This document shows, in pieces, positions 51,881-59,443 of a stretch of 59,443 bases of DNA. Position 1 is the stretch's first letter; every line of letters starts with the position of its first letter. The stretch is from Burkholderia aenigmatica (GTDB lineage Bacteria > Pseudomonadota > Gammaproteobacteria > Burkholderiales > Burkholderiaceae), in assembly GCF_902499175.1 (NCBI RefSeq), contig NZ_CABVQC010000061.1, positions 1 to 59,443 of the forward strand, in the 5' to 3' direction. The translations under genes were made by a program, and so were the position numbers. Below the pieces are notes generated by a model that was not told the DNA's origin, searched no databases, and worked only from the letters and a program-made list of their open reading frames with translations.

Positions 51881-53719
51881 ATGCCCGCGCCCCACTCCGA
51901 CTCCGCTGCCGCCCGCACCACGCGCCTGATCGCGGATCGCGCGCTCGCCGCCGTCTTCCAGCCGATCGTCGATCTCGGGTCGGGGACGGTCGTCGGATAC
52001 GAGGGCCTGATACGCGGCCCGCGCGGCACCGACCTCGAGCCGCCCGCCGCGCTGTTCGCGCTGGCCGCGCGCGAAGGCGAGACCCTCGCGCTCGAACAGG
52101 CCGCCGCGCTCACCTGCCTCGACGCGTTCGCGGCGCTCGGCTGCGACGGCAAGCTGTTCCTCAATTTCAGCGCGGGCACGATCCTGCAACTCGCGCGCGA
52201 ACGCGAGCGCATCCGCCAGCTGCTCGGCCGCGCGCGGGTCGCCGCCGAGCGCATCGTGATCGAGCTGACCGAGCAGAACGCGACGACCGACATCACGCAT
52301 ATCGGGCCGGCGGTCGCCTCGCTGCGCGACACCGGCATCCAGTTCGCGCTCGACGACTACGGCACCGCGAACGCGAGCATGAACCTGTGGCTGCGCCTGC
52401 ATCCGGACGTCGTGAAGATCGACCGCTTCTTCATCCACGACATCGCCCGCGACCCGCTGAAATTCGAGGCCGTGAAGGCCATGCAGCACTTCGCGCAGGC
52501 GAGCGGCGCGCAACTGATCGCGGAAGGCATCGAGAACGAATGCGACCTGATCGTCGTGCGCGACATGGGCATCTGCTGCGTGCAGGGTTTCCTGCTCGGC
52601 CGGCCGAACGCGCAGCCGTCGCGGGTCGTCGCGCCGGCCGCGCGCGATGCGATCCGCGCGCCGCACATCGCGGTGTTTCCCGGCGCGACGCGCTCGGTGC
52701 GGCCGGCCGGCACGATCGCCGGGAAGATGCTGGTTCCGGCGCCGGCACTGCCGCGCGACGCGACCAGCAACGACGTGCTCGACCTGTTCAACCGGATGCC
52801 CGACCTGCACGCGGTCGCGCTCGTCGAACGCGGGCGGCCCGTCGCGCTGGTGAATCGCCGCGGCTTCATCGACCGCTTCGCGCTGCCGTACCACCGCGAG
52901 GTGTTCGGCAAGAAGCCGTGCCTGCAGTTCGCGAACGACTCGCCGCTGATGATCGACAACGCGACGACGTTCGAGCAGCTCGCGATGCTGCTCGCGAGCC
53001 ACGACCAGCGCTATCTCGCGGACGGCTTCGTGATCACCGAACACGGCCGCTACGTCGGGCTCGGCACCGGCGAGAGCCTCGTGCGCGCGGTGACCGAGAT
53101 GCGCATCGAAGCCGCGCGCTACGCGAATCCGCTGACGTTCCTGCCCGGCAACATCCCGATCAGCGCGCACATCGACCGCCTGCTCCAGCGCGACGCCGGC
53201 TTTCACGCGTGCTACGTCGACCTGAACCAGTTCAAGCCGTTCAACGACCAGTACGGCTACTGGCAGGGCGACGAGGTGCTGAAGTTCGCGGCGACGGTAC
53301 TGGCCGGCGTGTGCGACCCGCAGCGCGACTTTCTCGGGCACGTCGGCGGCGACGATTTCCTCGTGCTGTTCCAGCGCGCCGACTGGCGCGAACGCGCCGC
53401 CGACGCGATCGCGCGCTTCAACGACGGCGCGCAGCTCTTCTACACGCAGGCCGACCGGCAGGCAGGCGGGTTGCGCGGCGAGGACCGCCACGGCAATCCG
53501 GCATTCTTCGGCTTCGTGACGATGGCGATCGGCGTGGTCGGCGTGCCGGCCGGCGCGCATGGCGCGAAGCGCTACGGCAGCGACGAGATCGCATCGGTCG
53601 CCGCGCTCGCGAAGCGGCGCGCGAAACAGCAGCCGGACGGGCTCGCGGTGGTCGATCTCGATGCCGGCCGTGCCGCGCTGCGCCATCGCGGCGAACCGCC
53701 GGCGGTGGCAATACGCTGA
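51881..53719 (+). CDS. EAL-CBS-GGDEF c-di-GMP protein
   Basis: A 612-residue soluble protein (645 if started at 51782). EAL domain about residues 20-250: the first motif is EGLIR instead of EALIR, while the other catalytic residues are retained (Asn in FLNFSAG, Glu in IELTEQ, Asp-Asp in ALDDYGT, Lys in VKIDRF, Glu in AEGIEN, Gln in VQGFLLGRP). Two CBS-like repeats occupy about 275-405 (TSNDVLDLFNRMP..., TTFEQLAMLLASHDQR...). The C-terminal GGDEF domain has GHVGGDDFLVLF near 486-497 (GGDDF active-site form) and a YVDLNQFKPFNDQYG core. Both activities look possible, with CBS-bound nucleotide as likely switch. No clear RBS; start uncertain. Confidence 0.85.
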   Translation: MPAPHSDSAAARTTRLIADRALAAVFQPIVDLGSGTVVGYEGLIRGPRGTDLEPPAALFALAAREGETLALEQAAALTCLDAFAALGCDGKLFLNFSAGTILQLARERERIRQLLGRARVAAERIVIELTEQNATTDITHIGPAVASLRDTGIQFALDDYGTANASMNLWLRLHPDVVKIDRFFIHDIARDPLKFEAVKAMQHFAQASGAQLIAEGIENECDLIVVRDMGICCVQGFLLGRPNAQPSRVVAPAARDAIRAPHIAVFPGATRSVRPAGTIAGKMLVPAPALPRDATSNDVLDLFNRMPDLHAVALVERGRPVALVNRRGFIDRFALPYHREVFGKKPCLQFANDSPLMIDNATTFEQLAMLLASHDQRYLADGFVITEHGRYVGLGTGESLVRAVTEMRIEAARYANPLTFLPGNIPISAHIDRLLQRDAGFHACYVDLNQFKPFNDQYGYWQGDEVLKFAATVLAGVCDPQRDFLGHVGGDDFLVLFQRADWRERAADAIARFNDGAQLFYTQADRQAGGLRGEDRHGNPAFFGFVTMAIGVVGVPAGAHGAKRYGSDEIASVAALAKRRAKQQPDGLAVVDLDAGRAALRHRGEPPAVAIR

Positions 53720-54081
53720 ACGGCGGCGGCCGTCGTTTACGGAACACGGCGCCCCGGTGCGGCGGTAGCGAACTATCGCCGGTCAAGCAGCCAGACCGTT
53801 AGTTGCATGCCACCTTCCCGGCGGCCGGCGAAGGCAGTCGGGCACTGCCCGCGCGAATGCGTGAAGCCGGCCCGCTTGCCCCCTTCCCGCTCGCCAGATG
53901 TCCGCACGCCCACCTTGCCTTTTTCGTGTTTTGTTTAGTATTTTTAGTAACGGCGTTTTCGCAGATTAGCGCTTAAAAAGCCAGAATTTGCGGGTATTCC
54001 CCGGCTATCCGGCCCGAATTCCGCGATATGTTTTACTATACAATCGCTTTCAACCTAAACAAACCGGATCCCGAACGAACG
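53720..54081. promoter_or_regulatory. AT-rich promoter region of the mannose operon
   Basis: No gene is supported in this 362-bp interval. The part from 53925 to 54080 is much more AT-rich than its surroundings and contains ACTATACAAT (54035-54044), a good -10 candidate, with only weak -35 matches. TTAGTATTTTTAGTAA (53936-53951) is a near-symmetric segment that might be an operator for the LacI regulator. Both are predictions by eye. Confidence 0.45.
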
Positions 54082-55101
54082 ATGGGTACCACCATTCGCG
54101 ATGTGGCGCGGGCGGCAGAGGTCTCGATCGGCACCGTCTCCCGCGCGCTGAAAAACCAGCCGGGCCTGTCCGAAGCCACGCGTGCGCGCATCGTCGAGAT
54201 CGCGCAGCAGCTCGGCTACGATCCCGCGCAGCTGCGGCCACGCATCCGCCGGCTCACCTTCCTGCTGCATCGCCAGCACAACCGCTTTCCGGCCAGCCCG
54301 TTCTTCTCGCACGTGCTGCACGGCGTCGAGGACGCGTGCCGTGAGCGCGGCATCGTGCCGACGCTGCTCACGGTCGGGCCGAACGACGACGTGCTGCGCC
54401 AGATGCGCCCGCACGCGCCCGACGCAATCGCGGTGGCCGGCTTCATCGAGCCGGAGACGATCGAGGCGCTCGCCGCGACCGGCCGGCCGCTCGTGCTGAT
54501 CGACCTGTGGGCGCCCGGGCTGCGCTCGGTCAACATCGACAACGCGACGGGCGCGGCGCTCGCGATGCGCCACCTGCTCGCCACCGGCCGCACGCGGATC
54601 GCGTTCATCGGCGGCTCGCCCGCGCACTACAGCATCGCGCAGCGCGCGATCGGCTACCGCCGCGCGTTCTTCGAGGCCGGGCGGCTGTTCGATCCTGCGT
54701 ACGAAGTGACGATCGACGCGGGGCTCGATCCCGACACCGGCGCCGCGCGTGCGATGGAGCAATTGCTCGACGCGCCGGGCCCGCGCCCGGAGGCCGTCTT
54801 CGCGTACAACGACGCAGCCGCGCTCGCCGCGCAGCGCGTCTGCATCGCACGCGGGCTGCGCATTCCCGACGACATCGCGATCGTCGGCTTCGACAACATC
54901 CCGGCCGCCGCGCACGCGAGCCCGCCGCTCACGACGCTCGCGGTCGACAAGGAGGCGCTCGGCCGCCGCGGCGTCGAGCTGCTGCTCGCCGACGCGCCCG
55001 AGCGCACCGAGATCTCCCTGCCCGTCGAGCTGATCGTGCGGGCCAGCAGCCAGCCCGCCGGCTCCCCGGCACTCGATACCGCCACGGTCACCGAATCATG
55101 A
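54082..55101 (+). CDS. LacI-family transcriptional regulator of the mannose operon
   Basis: A 339-residue LacI/GalR repressor. The HTH and hinge fill residues 1-60 (TIRDVARAAEVSIGTVSRALKNQ, TRARIVEIAQQLGYDP), followed by the periplasmic-binding-like core (SHVLHGVEDACRERGIV, GRPLVLIDLW, HLLATGRTRIAFIGG, FAYNDAAALAAQRV, IVGFDNIP). It starts at ATG 54082 and its stop overlaps the mannose isomerase ATG (ATGA). Co-transcription with its target genes indicates autoregulation; the effector is likely mannose, fructose or a phosphate of these. Confidence 0.93.
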   Translation: MGTTIRDVARAAEVSIGTVSRALKNQPGLSEATRARIVEIAQQLGYDPAQLRPRIRRLTFLLHRQHNRFPASPFFSHVLHGVEDACRERGIVPTLLTVGPNDDVLRQMRPHAPDAIAVAGFIEPETIEALAATGRPLVLIDLWAPGLRSVNIDNATGAALAMRHLLATGRTRIAFIGGSPAHYSIAQRAIGYRRAFFEAGRLFDPAYEVTIDAGLDPDTGAARAMEQLLDAPGPRPEAVFAYNDAAALAAQRVCIARGLRIPDDIAIVGFDNIPAAAHASPPLTTLAVDKEALGRRGVELLLADAPERTEISLPVELIVRASSQPAGSPALDTATVTES

Positions 55102-56378
55102 ACATGCCCCCGGTCCAACCCTGCACGGCCGCGCCGGCCGCCCACACGCAAGCCGCGCCGTTCGTCGCGAGTTTCCGCGATCCGTCGTTCCTGCTGTCGC
55201 ACATCGAAGACACACTGCGCTTCTACGCGACGAACGCGTTCGACCCGACGGGCGGCTTCTACCACTACTTCCGCGACGACGGCAGCATCTACAACCGCAC
55301 GTCGCGCCACCTCGTCAGCAGTTGCCGGTTCGTCTTCAACTACGCGATGGCGTACCGGCATTTCGGCGACCCGCGCCACCTGGAATACGCGCGCCACGGG
55401 CTGCGCTTCCTGCGCGACGCGCACTGGGACGACGAACTGCAGGGCTACGACTGGGAACTCGACTGGCGCGACGGCGCGAAGCGCGCGACGCTCGACGGCA
55501 CGCGCCACTGCTACGGGCTCGCGTTCGTGCTGCTCGCGGCCGCGCACGCGACGATGGCCGGCATCGACGAGGCCCGCCCGCTGATCGCGGCCACCTACGA
55601 GCTGGCCGAGCACCGCTTCTGGGATGCGGCAGCCGGCCTGTACGCGGACGACGCGACGCCGAACTGGATCGTGTCGTCGTATCGCGGCCAGAACGCCAAC
55701 ATGCACATGACGGAGGCGCTGCTCGCCGCGTACGAGGCGACCGGCCACCTCACGTACCTCGATCGCGCGGAGAAGCTCGCGTCCCACGTCACGCAGCGCC
55801 AGGCCGCGCTGTCGGGCGGGCTCGTGTGGGAGCACTACCATGCGGACTGGTCGGTCGACTGGGACTACAACAAGGAAGACAGCTCGAACATCTTCCGTCC
55901 GTGGGGCTTCCAGCCCGGACACCAGACCGAATGGGCAAAGCTGCTGCTGCTCCTCGAGCGGCACCGCCCGCTCGACTGGCTCGTGCCGCGCGCGGCCGAG
56001 CTGTTCGACGCCGCACTCACGCACGCGTGGGACGCCGATCACGGCGGGCTGAACTACGGCTTCGGCCCCGACTTCACGATCTGCGACCACAACAAGTACT
56101 TCTGGGTGCAGGCGGAAACGTTCGCGGCGGCCGCGATGCTCGGCGCGCGCACCGGCAGCGAGCGCTTCTGGGACTGGTACGACGAGATCTGGCGCTATAG
56201 CTGGGCGCACTTCGTCGATCACCGCTACGGCGCGTGGTACCGGATCCTCACCTGCGACAACCGCAAGTACAGCGACGAGAAGAGCCCGGCCGGCAAGACC
56301 GACTATCACACGATGGGCGCGTGCTACGACGTGCTGGCGACCCTCGCCCGCACTCAACGCAGCGAGCCGACGCAATGA
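55098..56378 (+). CDS. AGE-family sugar isomerase (probable D-mannose isomerase)
   Basis: A 426-residue (alpha/alpha)6-barrel enzyme of the acylglucosamine 2-epimerase family. Characteristic blocks: GGFYHYFRDDGSIYNRTSRHL near 52, RFVFNYAMAYRHFGD near 76, GQNANMHMTEALLAAYEATG near 198 (with a catalytic His), WGFQPGHQTEWAKLLLLLE near 270 (second catalytic His) and HGGLNYGFGPDF near 315. Family members interconvert mannose and fructose (or N-acetyl sugars). Followed by a fructokinase-like gene with overlapping ATG/TGA, so mannose-to-fructose isomerisation is the most natural role. Substrate is an inference from context. Confidence 0.86.
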   Translation: MNMPPVQPCTAAPAAHTQAAPFVASFRDPSFLLSHIEDTLRFYATNAFDPTGGFYHYFRDDGSIYNRTSRHLVSSCRFVFNYAMAYRHFGDPRHLEYARHGLRFLRDAHWDDELQGYDWELDWRDGAKRATLDGTRHCYGLAFVLLAAAHATMAGIDEARPLIAATYELAEHRFWDAAAGLYADDATPNWIVSSYRGQNANMHMTEALLAAYEATGHLTYLDRAEKLASHVTQRQAALSGGLVWEHYHADWSVDWDYNKEDSSNIFRPWGFQPGHQTEWAKLLLLLERHRPLDWLVPRAAELFDAALTHAWDADHGGLNYGFGPDFTICDHNKYFWVQAETFAAAAMLGARTGSERFWDWYDEIWRYSWAHFVDHRYGAWYRILTCDNRKYSDEKSPAGKTDYHTMGACYDVLATLARTQRSEPTQ

Positions 56379-57283
56379 GTGGCGGCACGTTTCCGGCTTT
56401 CGTGTCGGCGGGCGACATCCTGACCGACATGGTGCGCGCGGGCGACGCGCAATGGACGTCGGTGCCGGGCGGCGCCGGCTGGAACGTCGCGCGCGCGGTC
56501 GCGCGGCTCGGCGTGCCGAGCGCGCTCGCGGGTTCGATCGGCGAAGACTGCTTCTCCGACGTGCTGTGGCGCACGAGCGAAGCGGCCGGGCTCGACCTGC
56601 GCTTCCTGCAGCGCGTCGCACGGCCGCCGCTGCTCGCGATCGTCCACGAGACACGCCCGCCCGCGTACTTCTTCATCGGCGAAGCGAGCGCCGACCTCGC
56701 GTTCGATCCGGCACGGCTGCCGGCCGGCTGGACCGACCACGTGAAATGGGCGCATTTCGGCTGCATCAGCCTGGTGCGCGAACCGCTCGCCGGCACGCTG
56801 GCCGCGCTCGCGGCCGACCTGCACGCGCGCGGCGTGAAGATCAGCTTCGACCCGAACGTCCGGAACCTGATGACGGCCGCGTACCGGCCGACGCTGGAGA
56901 AAATGGCCGCACTCGCCGACCTGATCAAGGTGTCCGACGAAGACCTGCGGCACCTGTTCGGCGGCGACGGCCCCGACGCGATCGGCGCGGTGCGCGCGCT
57001 GAACCCGCGCGCGGCCGTGCTCGTCACGCGCGGCGCGCAGGCGGCGACGCTCTACGTGGACGGCGACGTGCATGAAGCCAGCCCGCCGCGCGTCGAAGTA
57101 GCCGACACCGTCGGCGCGGGCGACGCGTCGATCGGCGGCATGCTGTTCAGCCTGATGGCCGCGCCGCAGCGATCGTGGCGCGAGCATCTCGTGTTCGCGC
57201 TGGCGGCGGGCGCCGCCGCGTGCCGGCATACGGGCGCGCACGCGCCGACGCTCGACGAGGTCGTCGCGCTGATCGAACGATGA
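56375..57283 (+). CDS. PfkB-family sugar kinase (probable fructokinase)
   Basis: A 302-residue ribokinase-fold kinase. The N-terminal signature VPGGAGWNVARAVARLG (residues 29-45) and the C-terminal ATP-binding motif DTVGAGDASIGGMLFSL (near 245-261, with the catalytic Asp in GAGD) are clear; SFDPNVRNLM near 161 is the sugar-binding region. It starts ATG 56375, overlapping the isomerase stop. In this operon it should phosphorylate the fructose made from mannose, giving fructose-6-phosphate for glycolysis. Confidence 0.9.
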   Translation: MSGGTFPAFVSAGDILTDMVRAGDAQWTSVPGGAGWNVARAVARLGVPSALAGSIGEDCFSDVLWRTSEAAGLDLRFLQRVARPPLLAIVHETRPPAYFFIGEASADLAFDPARLPAGWTDHVKWAHFGCISLVREPLAGTLAALAADLHARGVKISFDPNVRNLMTAAYRPTLEKMAALADLIKVSDEDLRHLFGGDGPDAIGAVRALNPRAAVLVTRGAQAATLYVDGDVHEASPPRVEVADTVGAGDASIGGMLFSLMAAPQRSWREHLVFALAAGAAACRHTGAHAPTLDEVVALIER

Positions 57284-57397
57284 CGGGAAGGACGGTGACC
57301 GGACGCCGCGACCGGACGCCGTTCGGTCACCGATAAGCGGCGCTGTACATGCTGCGCCGCAGTGCTACGATGAAGTGTCCTTTTGCGGGAGAGCACG

Positions 57398-57619
57398 ATG
57401 GACACCAACACGTTCACGAAAGGCATCTACACGGCCAAGGCGCATACCCAGCATGCGGGCAACGGGCAGTTCCAGGGTTACGTGATCCTCGCGCGGGACG
57501 ACGGGGACGACACCGAGAACACGCGCTACGACGTCCACTCGACGAGCCCCAGCGAGGAGGAAGCGTTCGACGAGGCGAAGGCGCTCGCGCACCGGATCCT
57601 CGGCGAAATCGAGCTGTAA
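57398..57619 (+). CDS. Small conserved-looking protein, unknown function
   Basis: A 73-residue protein (MDTNTFTKGIYTAKAHTQ...), starting at ATG 57398 with a GGGAGAG at 57387-57393. The middle has VILARDDGDDTENTRYDVH, and the C-terminal helix EEAFDEAKALAHRILGE. It is acidic with no cysteine and no signal peptide. I do not recognise a family. It lies immediately before the MITE. Confidence 0.7.
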   Translation: MDTNTFTKGIYTAKAHTQHAGNGQFQGYVILARDDGDDTENTRYDVHSTSPSEEEAFDEAKALAHRILGEIEL

Positions 57620-57643
57620 CGCGCGCCGCCATTCAGGCGCGGC

Positions 57644-57869
57644 TTAGGGCCTGTTCACGCTAATAACGGGCTTGCGAACGCGCCTTTCCGCTCACAGTGC
57701 AAGAAGTGCGGAGCGCCGTTTGGCCGTGCCAAACGCCCCGAAGGAAGTCCCCTTGGGGGACAAGCGACGAACGACGCCGCAATGCGGGCGAAAAGGCACG
57801 TTCCCCTGTTCGGGAAAATTCATTCGTGGTGGCCAGCGCAAGCACGTCATTAGCGTGAACAGGCCCTAA
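57644..57869. mobile_element. 226-bp MITE with 20-bp terminal inverted repeats
   Basis: Left end TTAGGGCCTGTTCACGCTAA (57644-57663) is the exact reverse complement of the right end at 57850-57869. The interior (about 185 bp) has no transposase ORF, but contains internal hairpins (GTTTGGC-CGT-GCCAAAC around 57718-57734, and a CCCCTTGGGGG stretch near 57752). This is the structure of a miniature inverted-repeat element, probably mobilised by an IS5- or IS4-like transposase elsewhere. One end is also found alone at 30086-30123. The right end supplies the stop codon of the DUF2905 gene. Confidence 0.88.
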
Positions 57870-58060
57870 AGCAGCCGCGCCACCATCGATACCAGCATCG
57901 TCAGCACCAGCGTCGACATGAACGGGAACGGGTAGCGCCGCCCGCCGAGCGTCAGCGTGACGTCGCCCGGCATCCGCCCGATGCCGAGCTTGCCGAGCCA
58001 CGGCCAGCAGCGCGTCAGGATCATCACCGCGACGAACGACGTCATCAGCCAGCGCAGCAT
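57866..58060 (-). CDS. DUF2905 small membrane protein
   Basis: A 64-residue protein with two hydrophobic helices (residues 3-18 and 46-64) separated by the conserved DUF2905 segment LGKLGIGRMPGDVTLTLGGRRYPFPF. Function of the family is unknown; an integral membrane location is expected. The TAG stop lies inside the right end of the MITE, so the original C-terminus may have been a little longer or the same. It is in the same direction as the methyltransferase gene, 11 bp after it. Confidence 0.88.
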   Translation of the reverse strand: MLRWLMTSFVAVMILTRCWPWLGKLGIGRMPGDVTLTLGGRRYPFPFMSTLVLTMLVSMVARLL

Positions 58061-58071
58061 GTCGGCTCCCG

Positions 58072-59265
58072 TCAGAGTGCGTGCGAGCGGTCGCCGCGCG
58101 CGAACGCGTCGAGTGTGCCGTCGATGCCGCGCGAGAACGCGATCACCTTGAACAGCTCGCCCATCTCGGCCTCGGAGATCAGCTTCTGCACCGCGTTCGC
58201 GGCCGGCAGGAACGCGTGGATGTCCGACGGATCGATCGCGGCCAGTGCGTCGGTGATGCCCGCGTTCAGCAGGAAACGCGCCTGCGACGTGTAGCCGAGC
58301 AGGTCGGCGCCGGTGGCGATCGCCGCGTCGTAGATGCCGGTGAATTCGACGTGCGCGGTGATGTCCTGCAGCCCCGGGTACAGGAACGGATCGTCGTGCG
58401 CATGGTGGCGGTAGTGGCACATCAGCGTGCCCCGGTCGCGCTGCGGGTGGTAGTACTCGTGTGCGGGAAAGCCGTAGTCGACCAGCAGCACCGCGCCGCG
58501 CCCGAGCATCGTGCAGACGGTGCGCGTGAAGGCCAGCGCGGCCTCGTGCGTCTCGGTCAGGTAGCCGTCGCCCGCATCGTCCAGCCCCGCGAGCACCGGC
58601 GGCAGGCCGGCCGGCGCGGCCGGACGGTCTTCGAACACGAACGCCTGGTGCGCGTCGAGCGCGACACCGCGCTCATGCCATGCGTCGCCCGCCTTCGCGA
58701 ACAGCCGCACGGGCATCGCATCGAGCACCTCGTTGCCGACCACGACGCCGTCGAACCGCTCGGGCAGCGCGTCGAGCCAGCGCACCTTCGCGGCAAGCGC
58801 CGGCGCGGCGGCCGCGATCGTGTCGCGCTGCCGTTCGCGCAGCTCGCCGGACAGGTCGACGATCAGGTATTCGTCGAGCCCGGCTTCCAGCACGTCGAGC
58901 GCCGCGAGCAGCCCGGCCGCGAGCTTGCCGGTACCGGCGCCGAACTCCATCACGCTACGCGTGCCGCTCGCCGCGAGCGCTTCCGCGACCGGTTGCGCGA
59001 GCGACTGCGCGAACAGCGGCGACAGTTCGGGCGCGGTGACGAAGTCGCTGCCGTCGTCGGCGCGGCGCCCGAACTTGCGCGCGCCGCCGCTGTAATAGCC
59101 GAGACCGGGCGCATACAGCGCGCGCTCCATGAAGCGGTCGAACGGCAGCCAGCCGCCGGCCGCCGCGATCTCGTCGCGCAGTTGCTCGGCAAGGGTTTCG
59201 GACTGCGCGAGCGCGTCAGGGCCGGGAGCAGGTAAACTAGCGGGTTCGTGAGCTTTCGGGTTCAT
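58072..59265 (-). CDS. MidA/NDUFAF7-like SAM-dependent methyltransferase
   Basis: A 397-residue protein of the Methyltransf_28 family (PF02636 type), related to mitochondrial MidA/NDUFAF7, which methylates an Arg of a complex I subunit. Key blocks: GGWLPFDRFMERALYAPGLGYY near 37-58, GSDFVTAPELSPLFAQSLAQ near 73, VMEFGAGTGKLAAGLL near 104 (SAM motif I), GVVVGNEVLDAMPVRLF near 175, and LLVDYGFPAHEYYHPQRDRGTLMCHYRHH near 275. The start ATG 59265 leaves only 13 bp to the divergent SDR start. A role in complex I assembly is inferred from the family only. Confidence 0.9.
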   Translation of the reverse strand: MNPKAHEPASLPAPGPDALAQSETLAEQLRDEIAAAGGWLPFDRFMERALYAPGLGYYSGGARKFGRRADDGSDFVTAPELSPLFAQSLAQPVAEALAASGTRSVMEFGAGTGKLAAGLLAALDVLEAGLDEYLIVDLSGELRERQRDTIAAAAPALAAKVRWLDALPERFDGVVVGNEVLDAMPVRLFAKAGDAWHERGVALDAHQAFVFEDRPAAPAGLPPVLAGLDDAGDGYLTETHEAALAFTRTVCTMLGRGAVLLVDYGFPAHEYYHPQRDRGTLMCHYRHHAHDDPFLYPGLQDITAHVEFTGIYDAAIATGADLLGYTSQARFLLNAGITDALAAIDPSDIHAFLPAANAVQKLISEAEMGELFKVIAFSRGIDGTLDAFARGDRSHAL

Positions 59266-59278
59266 CCCGGCATTGTAA

Positions 59279-59443
59279 ATGACCGTTTCAGCCGATACGT
59301 CGACCCAGCGCGTGGCGCTCGTCACAGGCGCCCTGGGCAGCGCGGCCGACGCCGCGTCGATCGGCCGTGCGCTCGCGACCGGCTTCGCGCGGCACGGCTG
59401 GGACGTCGCGCTGCAGCGCAGCCACGGCGCGCCGCACGCGGCC
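59279..59443 (+). CDS. 5' part of an SDR (pteridine-reductase-like), cut by the window end
   Basis: Only the first 55 codons are present. The sequence MTVSADTSTQRVALVTGALG then SAADAASIGRALATGFARHGWDVALQ fits an SDR N-terminal Rossmann strand-loop-helix; Burkholderia pteridine reductases begin very similarly. The glycine-rich loop is about six residues longer than the usual TGAxRRIGRA form. The start lies 13 bp from the divergent methyltransferase start, so the two promoters must overlap the other gene. Confidence 0.65.
   Translation, partial: MTVSADTSTQRVALVTGALGSAADAASIGRALATGFARHGWDVALQRSHGAPHAA

Noticed and set aside
51092..53686. 864-codon minus-strand ORF opposite the EAL-GGDEF gene
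   Set aside because: It is Arg/Ala/His-rich, has no domain, and is the antisense shadow of high-GC coding sequence. The same applies to other long antisense frames (for example 316-1953, 5101-6891 and 20003-22162).
57644..57869. Complete insertion sequence
   Set aside because: Terminal inverted repeats are clear, but 226 bp cannot encode a transposase and no transposase-like frame is present, so it is a MITE.

Overview
The window is typical of a high-GC Burkholderia chromosome, most likely the main chromosome of a Burkholderia cepacia-complex species. The evidence is third positions rich in G/C, KirBac1.1-type and Gram-negative porin genes, a bioAFDB operon, aceK next to a beta-carbonic anhydrase, and a short betaproteobacterial palindromic repeat. 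The species is an inference, since no rRNA or marker gene is present.

Layout. 1-10.6 kb: octamer microsatellite, dipeptide-binding protein, ABC-F ATPase, MBL hydrolase, aceK, carbonic anhydrase, SDR, YchJ-like protein and a secreted alpha/beta hydrolase. 11.0-15.5 kb: biotin operon bioA-bioF-bioD-bioB, ending in a strong terminator. 15.5-19.7 kb, minus strand: Suppressor-of-fused domain protein, CutC, two small membrane proteins and an EAL phosphodiesterase. 20.0-25.4 kb: Na+/H+ antiporter convergent with a 1190-residue fused indolepyruvate:ferredoxin oxidoreductase. 25.7-29.2 kb: a lower-GC, gene-poor stretch with about 21 degenerate tandem units (period about 89 bp) arranged around a GNAT gene and a lipoprotein gene. 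29.4-38.5 kb: two GSTs, a KirBac channel, sulfate-binding protein, DapA-like aldolase, a VapBC-type toxin-antitoxin pair, two LysR regulators and an MFS transporter. 38.8-49.3 kb: lipoprotein, phospholipase C C-terminal remnant, ghrA-mvaB-ybaK-DUF1289 run, DMT exporter with divergent Lrp regulator, fluoroacetate-dehalogenase-like hydrolase, nitronate monooxygenase, LysR and porin. 49.6-59.4 kb: secreted Gly/Pro/His-rich protein, SBF-like symporter, an EAL-GGDEF protein behind three consecutive microsatellites, a LacI/mannose isomerase/fructokinase operon, a 226-bp MITE, DUF2905, a MidA-like methyltransferase and the start of an SDR.

How genes work together. bioA-F-D-B covers the last four steps of biotin synthesis. 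The LacI-AGE-PfkB operon reads as mannose to fructose to fructose-6-phosphate under its own repressor. Several regulator/target pairs are divergent with palindromic sites between or beside them (LysR/GST, Lrp/DMT, LysR/MFS). Two c-di-GMP enzymes are present, each with an extra sensory or regulatory domain.

The most unusual items are three. First, the 25.7-29.2 kb array: each unit carries a short inverted repeat plus a conserved GGATATCCACACC block resembling a DnaA box. Second, a palindromic repeat inside the 3' end of bioF extends BioF and places the bioD ribosome-binding site in a hairpin arm. Third, one MITE family appears twice and both times supplies the stop codon of the neighbouring gene.
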